Origin: Candidatus Gastranaerophilales bacterium
Lineage (GTDB): Bacteria; Cyanobacteriota; Vampirovibrionia; Gastranaerophilales; Gastranaerophilaceae
DNA length: 19,348 nt
Assembly: GCA_944326625.1 (NCBI GenBank)
Contig: CALVER010000009.1
Coordinates: 1 to 19,348 of the forward strand
Direction of reading: 5' to 3'
Position numbers and translations under genes: made by a program. Each line of letters starts with the position of its first letter. The first letter of the stretch is position 1. Below, one piece after another: positions 15,428 to 19,348 of the stretch. The notes beneath the pieces are model-generated. The model had not been told where the DNA came from. It worked only from the letters and a program-made list of their open reading frames with translations, and made no database searches.

Positions 15428-16207
15428 TTATTCAGAAACAATAGACAAATTCGCGATTTCAATATCGTCATAATCCACATAAGCCGTTTGCATAAGATTT
15501 CTGCCGGCTTTTATTGTAATTTCATTTTGCTGACCTGATCTGATTAAATTATTCGGAATTCTAATTTTTTGATTATCGCCGTTTAACTGAATTTCAGCGA
15601 TTTTGGCACCGTTAAAGAATATCTCGGGAGGGCTTGCATAAGAGTTCACAATTTTGTTTTGCCCCATTGAACGCGCCATAAGAGTATCCACGCCAATAAT
15701 AGAGCCTATAACAAGATAATTATTTGAAGACAGTGACTCCGGCTTCAACATAAAAGTTTTACTGAAATAAGGCCCGCTGGAACGTAATCTGAAAGTATCC
15801 GCGCCGGATGAAGCTTCCGAATAGTTGTCATCGCCGAGATGAAACACATCCGAAGCAATAACCACGTCCGAAATATTACTCTTTTGTATTCCCAAAACTA
15901 TAGGCCTTGCTGCTATTGTATCATTTATAGTCAAAGAAAACGGTCTGTAGCCTTCCTTTTCAACAGACATAATTGTAGGGCCTTTTACTTTCCCGAGATT
16001 AAATGTACCGTAGTCATCCGTATAAGTGCTGTAATTATATTTAGGCAGCGAAACCCGCGCATTCCCTATCGGGGCATTTGTTACGGCATCGACAACACGG
16101 TTTGCGTTATTCATATCAACCTTTGACACCCCGCCTGAGACTGTTGCGGCATTTGATTGCAAAGCTAAAATTAATGTCATTATAAAAATTAATGCTGCTT
16201 TTTTCAT
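15428..16207 (-). CDS. Secreted protein with carboxypeptidase regulatory-like domain
   Basis: A 259-residue envelope protein. Residues 1-20 form a classical Sec signal peptide (MKKAALIFIMTLILALQSNA, cleavage likely after Ala20). Residues about 37-90 resemble a carboxypeptidase-regulatory/CNA-B-like beta-sandwich (VVDAVTNAPIGNARVSL, then DDYGTFNLGKVKG, then VEKEGYRPFSL). The C-terminal 150 residues look like a second beta-rich domain of unknown type (FMLKPESLSSNNYLVIGS, YVDYDDIEIANLSIV). No catalytic residues are evident, so binding or surface attachment is more likely than enzymatic activity. The start is supported by GAGGG four bases before the ATG. It converges on the SQARF gene across one terminator. 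Confidence 0.8.
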   Translation of the reverse strand: MKKAALIFIMTLILALQSNAATVSGGVSKVDMNNANRVVDAVTNAPIGNARVSLPKYNYSTYTDDYGTFNLGKVKGPTIMSVEKEGYRPFSLTINDTIAARPIVLGIQKSNISDVVIASDVFHLGDDNYSEASSGADTFRLRSSGPYFSKTFMLKPESLSSNNYLVIGSIIGVDTLMARSMGQNKIVNSYASPPEIFFNGAKIAEIQLNGDNQKIRIPNNLIRSGQQNEITIKAGRNLMQTAYVDYDDIEIANLSIVSE

Positions 16208-16328
16208 AAAACCCTCAATACAAATTTAACTTTCATACAAAGTTTTTAAATTAGTATTTTGGTAATATTTTAAGGATATTTTTAAAAAAGTAAAAATTTT
16301 ATTTGATATTTGAAAATGTTTTTGGTAT

Positions 16329-16334
16329 TATAAT
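16329..16334 (+). promoter_or_regulatory. Candidate -10 of tRNA-Leu
   Basis: TATAAT with expected start near 16341, 18 bases before the tRNA. The nearest -35-like hexamers (TTGATA 16303-16308, TTGAAA 16310-16315) are at 20 and 13 bp, so neither is canonical. Confidence 0.4.
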
Positions 16335-16358
16335 TTTACTGAAAGATTTATAATTTAT

Positions 16359-16444
16359 GCCGATGTGATGAAATTGGTAGACGTGCCAGACTCAAAATCT
16401 GGTGTGGTTCACCCCACGTGCCGGTTCGACTCCGGCCATCGGCA
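16359..16444 (+). tRNA. tRNA-Leu (anticodon CAA)
   Basis: An 86-base class II tRNA. The acceptor stem GCCGATG/CATCGGC is perfect, the anticodon stem is CCAGA/TCTGG with loop CTCAAAA, there is a long variable arm (GTGTGGTTCACCCCAC region), and the T arm is GCCGG/CCGGC with loop TTCGACT. The discriminator is A and CCA is not encoded. It reads TTG codons. Confidence 0.97.
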
Positions 16445-16479
16445 AATAAAAAGAGACACAAATGTGTCTCTTTTTATTT
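16445..16479. terminator. Terminator after tRNA-Leu, symmetrical
   Basis: A perfect 15-bp stem (16445-16459 with 16464-16478) with a 4-base loop AAAT, A-rich on the left and T-rich on the right. It begins directly after the tRNA and could also stop minus-strand transcription coming from the yhcH side. Confidence 0.9.
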
Positions 16480-16525
16480 GGCTTATGCAAGAGTTGAACC
16501 CAAAGCGTCAGCTTTATCGGTTCGG

Positions 16526-16611
16526 CGCGAGCGAGCTGAGGCTGAAGCATTTTTGCGTTTGTGCTAACAGCACATTAGCAAAATGCGGAATGCCGTTACA
16601 CGCGAGCGAGC
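16526..16611 (+). repeat. G+C-rich direct repeats flanking a two-step hairpin
   Basis: CGCGAGCGAGC occurs at 16526-16536 and 16601-16611. Between them lies a hairpin: GCATTTTTGC (16547-16556) against GCAAAATGC (16578-16586), enclosing GTGCT/AGCAC (16561-16573). The composition contrasts with the A+T-rich surroundings. Confidence 0.6.
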
Positions 16612-16672
16612 AAGACACTCCGGCCATCGGCATTTTTTATTGCTTTTTTGCACATACGAAGTCGTACTCAAC

Positions 16673-16749
16673 CTTATATCTAAATTGTTTTTGAGACAAT
16701 AGCGGAGCCGGAGGCGTGAGCGTAGTCGAAAAAACAATTTAGATATAAG
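16673..16749. repeat. 77-bp inverted-repeat element
   Basis: Perfect 20-bp A+T-rich arms (16673-16692 and 16730-16749) around a 37-base G+C-rich loop containing GCGGAGCCGGAGGCG. It ends 6 bases before the stop codon of the yhcH-like gene. The large loop and lack of a following T-run argue against a plain terminator. A MITE-like or REP-like element is possible. Confidence 0.75.
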
Positions 16750-16755
16750 AAGCAA

Positions 16756-17208
16756 CTACATATTAACCTTTATTTTAACAACCGCTTTTTTTACCGTAAC
16801 GGATTGACTTTCTGCGTCCAGCTGCGGCATGTGAGCTTCGTACGGGTAAAATATCGCAAATTGTCCCTGGTTAAGAATTACTCGTCCTGAATTCACACCT
16901 TCACGTTTATAAAAAATAATATCCTTTGCTTCATTATAAGGAATACTGACATTCAAACCCGCTGTTCCTGTAAAATCAATACGCTCAGTTCCTGATAAAA
17001 TTATTTGAATATCAATAAACTTTTCATGAGATTCAAAAACGCCTTGCTCAGGCAATTTTGTATTATATATTTCAACGTTCATATAATCATCGGAATTAAT
17101 CTCATGCCTACCGCATGCGATATCTGACGGAATATTTTTAATATATTCAAGGATTTCAGCAGGAATTTCCCTGTATTTTTCAATATTTTTCAGACTGTCC
17201 GTAATCAT
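16756..17208 (-). CDS. YhcH/YjgK/YiaL family protein
   Basis: A 150-residue cupin-like protein of the YhcH/NanQ-YiaL-TabA family; characterised members are sugar anomerases (sialic acid) or biofilm-related. Likely metal- or substrate-binding positions are His61-Glu62 (ESHEKFIDIQI) and His126 (YPYEAHMPQ); DIQIILSGTERI is the family core. Its ATG overlaps the transketolase stop in ATGA, so it is translationally coupled to that gene and probably acts on a related sugar. The 77-bp inverted repeat follows its stop. Confidence 0.87.
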   Translation of the reverse strand: MITDSLKNIEKYREIPAEILEYIKNIPSDIACGRHEINSDDYMNVEIYNTKLPEQGVFESHEKFIDIQIILSGTERIDFTGTAGLNVSIPYNEAKDIIFYKREGVNSGRVILNQGQFAIFYPYEAHMPQLDAESQSVTVKKAVVKIKVNM

Positions 17209-18032
17209 TTTGTCAATTCCTCAATTGCCTTTTCATATTCTTCTTTATTCGGGGCTTTACCGTGCCAGCCGGCGTTATTTTCCATAAAGCTTACACCTTT
17301 GCCTTTTATAGTATCTGCGATTATGGCTGTAGGCTTATCATTTTGTTTGGCTTTTTCAATTGCATCATAAATTCCCTGCAAATTATGACCGTCAATTTCA
17401 ATAACATCCCAGTTGAATGCTTTTAACTTAGCACCGAGCGGATCAAGCGCCTTAATATTTTCAGTACAGCCGTCAATTTGAAGACGGTTGCGGTCAATAA
17501 TTACAATCAAATTATTCAAATTTCTCTGCGGAGCCTGCATAAAAGCTTCCCAAACATTTCCCTCTTGAAGCTCTCCGTCACCCATTAAAGCAAAAACATG
17601 CGCGGGATTTTTATCCAATTTCAAAGAAATTGCCATGCCGCAAGCTATTGAAAGCCCCTGCCCCAAAGACCCCGTACAAACTTCAACCCCGGGACAAAAT
17701 AATGACGGATGGCCTTGAAGTCTTGTGCCTAACTTTCTGAATGTCATTAATTCTTCTTTAGGGAAAAATCCCAATTGTGCCAGAACTGAATAATAAACCG
17801 GAGAAACATGCCCTTTTGAAAGAACAAATCTGTCACGAATATTATAATTTTTATCTTCATGACATTTAGGAGCTGTTTTCATACATTTATGAAACAAAAC
17901 AGTCACAATATCCGCGGCTGACAATGACCCGCCGATATGACCGGATTTTGCATTATAAACCATTTTTATCACATTTTGACGGTTTTCATTAGCGAGCTTT
18001 TCCAACTCTTTAATATCATTTTCTGTTAACAT
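17205..18032 (-). CDS. Transketolase, N-terminal (ThDP-binding) subunit
   Basis: A 275-residue protein matching only the N-terminal, thiamine-diphosphate-binding half of transketolase. Visible are SGHIGGSLSAADI, SKGHVSPVYY, TGSLGQGLSIACG and the ThDP-magnesium motif GDGELQEGNVWEAF with DRNRLQ. Split transketolases need a separate C-terminal subunit (pyrimidine-binding and C-terminal domains), normally the next gene. Here the next gene is yhcH-like and no such half is in the window. Start choice: the ATG at 18032 has GGAG six bases upstream and follows the stop of the glycosyltransferase by 2 bases. An in-frame ATG at 18044 has no Shine-Dalgarno. Confidence 0.9.
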   Translation of the reverse strand: MLTENDIKELEKLANENRQNVIKMVYNAKSGHIGGSLSAADIVTVLFHKCMKTAPKCHEDKNYNIRDRFVLSKGHVSPVYYSVLAQLGFFPKEELMTFRKLGTRLQGHPSLFCPGVEVCTGSLGQGLSIACGMAISLKLDKNPAHVFALMGDGELQEGNVWEAFMQAPQRNLNNLIVIIDRNRLQIDGCTENIKALDPLGAKLKAFNWDVIEIDGHNLQGIYDAIEKAKQNDKPTAIIADTIKGKGVSFMENNAGWHGKAPNKEEYEKAIEELTK

Positions 18033-18034
18033 AT

Positions 18035-18733
18035 TCAACTCCATTTTTCTTTCAATACTTTTAACACGAATAAAGGCAGTGCCGGAAATATTCGTTTAAA
18101 TCTTTTTGGTTCTTTTAACGTTCTGTAAAGCCATTCAAGCCCTAATTTCTGATAAATTTCAGGCGCCCTTTCAACCACACCCGACCAGACGTCAAAACTT
18201 CCGCCGACACCTATCATCAATGTTTGCGGAAGCCGATTTTTCAACGCATATATAAATTCTTCCTGTTTAGGAGACCCCAGCGCCGCAAGAACTAATTCGG
18301 GTTTTGTATCGGCGGTTTCGTGCAAAACTTTTTCCGTATCAGCGAAATACCCGTCCTGTACGTAAACCAAATTCAATTTCGAAAATTCTTTTTTCAAATT
18401 TTCAACAGTTTTTTGTATAATTTCAGGCTTGGCACCTATAAGTGCTACGGGATGCCCCTCAAATTCCGCAAGCATTCTTTTGGCAAATTCTATCCCCGGA
18501 ATTCTTTTCACATTGTGCCCGAGAATTTTCAAACCCAATTGAACCCCTATGCCGTCAGGTATAACCAATTCCGCATTTTTTATAATATTCGCAAAATCGG
18601 CATTTTTTTGTGCGTATTCAAGCATTTCAGGATTAATCGTTACGACCTGTCCTCTTTTAGACTTTGCGTATTCTACAGCATCATCAAAATTATATGTATC
18701 AATGTCTGCACCGAGCAGATTTACTCTTTCCAT
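18035..18733 (-). CDS. WecG/TagA/CpsF family glycosyltransferase (GT26)
   Basis: A 232-residue glycosyltransferase of the family that transfers N-acetylmannosaminyl or similar residues to lipid-linked GlcNAc in surface polysaccharide synthesis, at the inner face of the membrane. Family blocks: TINPEMLEYAQKN, VIPDGIGVQLG, RIPGIEF, VLAALGSPKQEEFI, GVGGSFDVWSG and ERAPEIYQKLGLEWLYRTLKEPKR. First gene of a tight operon with the transketolase half and yhcH-like genes. Its -10 box ends 6 bases before the ATG, so a leaderless mRNA is likely. The exact sugar cannot be assigned. Confidence 0.92.
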   Translation of the reverse strand: MERVNLLGADIDTYNFDDAVEYAKSKRGQVVTINPEMLEYAQKNADFANIIKNAELVIPDGIGVQLGLKILGHNVKRIPGIEFAKRMLAEFEGHPVALIGAKPEIIQKTVENLKKEFSKLNLVYVQDGYFADTEKVLHETADTKPELVLAALGSPKQEEFIYALKNRLPQTLMIGVGGSFDVWSGVVERAPEIYQKLGLEWLYRTLKEPKRFKRIFPALPLFVLKVLKEKWS

Positions 18734-18739
18734 ACCTAA

Positions 18740-18745
18740 ATTATA
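18740..18745 (-). promoter_or_regulatory. -10 box of the WecG-type gene
   Basis: Consensus TATAAT on the minus strand, ending 6 bases before the ATG at 18733, with a poor -35. A start 7 bases downstream falls on the ATG. Confidence 0.55.
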
Positions 18746-18781
18746 CCGTATTCTAATAAATAATAAAATACTTAATAAATA

Positions 18782-19348
18782 TTAAAATATTTTTATTGGT
18801 TCTTTAACAATCATTCTGCAATCGTGGGTTACATCTTTGCAGATATCATACTGAACTTTATCTCCGCAGTATTTCGCACTTTTTATATATCCCGTTGCAC
18901 ATGCTGCGCTTCTGAAATTCGCATCACTCATCAATAGTTTTACTTCTCTGGTATCTCCTGTATAGCTGTCGTATATCACATTTACACTCAAATGATCCCT
19001 GTTATTACCACCGGACGGTGTATCCTCTCTGTATCCCGCAAGTATTTTGCCAGATTTTAACAAGTAAAACGGAAATACATCTTCCCATAATTTCCCCTCA
19101 CCCGAATCCCCGTTTACATCCATATATACCAGAAAACCTTTTCTGTCATTCTCTTCTTCTGCATCAGATAATTCGCTCAAATCGCCATAATTTAAGCCTA
19201 TATACATTTTTAAACCGTTTTGAAAAACTATATGAGGGGTTATTCCAGAAAAATCTCCATTTGTTGCTGCTGTTCTGACTGTTTCAGGCGTAACACTGCA
19301 ATCCCCGGATACGGTACTGTATTTTTGCTTTACCTCCTCACACAAATT
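18782..19348 (-). CDS. Type IV pilin-like (pseudopilin) protein, C-terminal part (5' end outside window)
   Basis: The frame runs open through the right edge, so the TTG near 19345 is not the start and the N-terminal part is missing. The visible 188 or so residues resemble the globular domain of gut-Melainabacteria-type prepilins: a surface strand GLKMYIGLNYG, then FLVYMDVNGDSGEGKLWEDVF, a DxNGDxG metal-loop-like block followed by the strand FPFYLLKSGKILAGYRED, and several cysteines near the C-terminus (ATGYIKSAKYCGDKV, KDVTHDC). The diagnostic prepilin leader and hydrophobic helix would lie upstream. Likely inserted in a pilus or type II secretion pseudopilus. No terminator follows its stop. 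Confidence 0.6.
   Translation of the reverse strand, partial: NLCEEVKQKYSTVSGDCSVTPETVRTAATNGDFSGITPHIVFQNGLKMYIGLNYGDLSELSDAEEENDRKGFLVYMDVNGDSGEGKLWEDVFPFYLLKSGKILAGYREDTPSGGNNRDHLSVNVIYDSYTGDTREVKLLMSDANFRSAACATGYIKSAKYCGDKVQYDICKDVTHDCRMIVKEPIKIF

Larger units (their letters stand above)
16429..16632 (+). repeat. Direct repeat of the tRNA-Leu 3' end
   Basis: The last 16 bases of tRNA-Leu (ACTCCGGCCATCGGCA, 16429-16444) recur exactly at 16617-16632, 188 bases downstream. The second copy is not part of a complete tRNA. The pattern resembles attachment-site duplication or a fragmentary tRNA duplication. No integrase is present in the window. Confidence 0.75.
16480..16755. other. Repeat-rich noncoding region between tRNA-Leu terminator and yhcH-like gene
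   Basis: No credible gene. It contains the G+C-rich direct repeats, the copy of the tRNA-Leu 3' end followed by six T, and the 77-bp inverted repeat at 16673-16749. An open frame crossing the tRNA (16365-16694) is not credible. Confidence 0.7.

Noticed and set aside
16490..16520. GGGTTCAACTC on the minus strand, similar to a tRNA T arm
   Set aside because: No acceptor, anticodon or D arm can be built around it.
16365..16694. Open frame of 109 codons across tRNA-Leu
   Set aside because: It runs through the tRNA, its terminator and the repeats; it has no family resemblance and no Shine-Dalgarno.
16673..16749. Inverted repeat as a short CRISPR-like unit
   Set aside because: Only one copy, with no regular spacing and no cas genes.

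Overview
The window looks like chromosomal DNA of an A+T-rich, Gram-negative bacterium, most likely a gut Vampirovibrionia/Melainabacteria (Gastranaerophilales-type) relative of the Cyanobacteria. This is an inference. It rests on a tRNA-Glu with chloroplast/cyanobacterial features (A53-U61 pair, G1-U72 end), a Kdo transferase (so LPS), a FlhB-type export protein, a FliA-like sigma factor, and several lineage-type hypothetical proteins (an N-terminal SQARFLGLTARK motif, a VSFKG motif). No phage, transposase or CRISPR array is visible.

Layout, left to right. (1) 1-2917: the C-terminal part of a phosphohexomutase converges on a SulP anion permease, with a bidirectional terminator between them. 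(2) 2988-5403: deoC, flhB and a FliA-like sigma factor. (3) 5400-8274 on the minus strand: a two-gene operon encoding a papain-like cysteine-protease candidate and a 5'-nucleotidase-type metallophosphatase, neither with a visible signal peptide. (4) 8366-9814: a stand-alone OLD-type TOPRIM protein, tRNA-Glu with a strong promoter, and a 331-bp noncoding stretch holding two tiny ORFs and a terminator with an alternative pairing partner. (5) 9815-14121: an unrecognised membrane protein, a HI0933-type flavoprotein overlapping folK, and divergent waaA. (6) 14175-16207: a cysteine-free, probably exported protein behind a sigma-28-type promoter, its structured 3' UTR, and a convergent secreted carboxypeptidase-regulatory-like protein. 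(7) 16329-16755: tRNA-Leu(CAA) followed by a repeat-rich intergenic region with a copy of the tRNA 3' end. (8) 16756-19348 on the minus strand: yhcH-like gene, transketolase N-terminal half, WecG/TagA/CpsF glycosyltransferase and the C-terminal part of a type IV pilin-like protein.

How the genes may work together. The most coherent theme is flagellar-type export. FlhB carries an intact NPTH autocleavage site, the next gene is a FliA-like sigma factor, and about 9 kb away a sigma-28-like promoter (TAAA-N15-GCCGTAAA) precedes a cysteine-free protein with helical ends. The signal-less protease and phosphatase next to this cluster may be further export substrates, but nothing in the sequence proves it. 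A second theme is the cell surface: waaA, the WecG-type glycosyltransferase, YhcH and the pilin.

At the expression level, several promoters (folK, the wecG-type gene, the sigma gene, waaA) place the predicted transcription start at or within a few bases of the ATG, so leaderless mRNAs may be common here. Other genes (deoC, the protease, the OLD-TOPRIM gene) have clear Shine-Dalgarno sequences.
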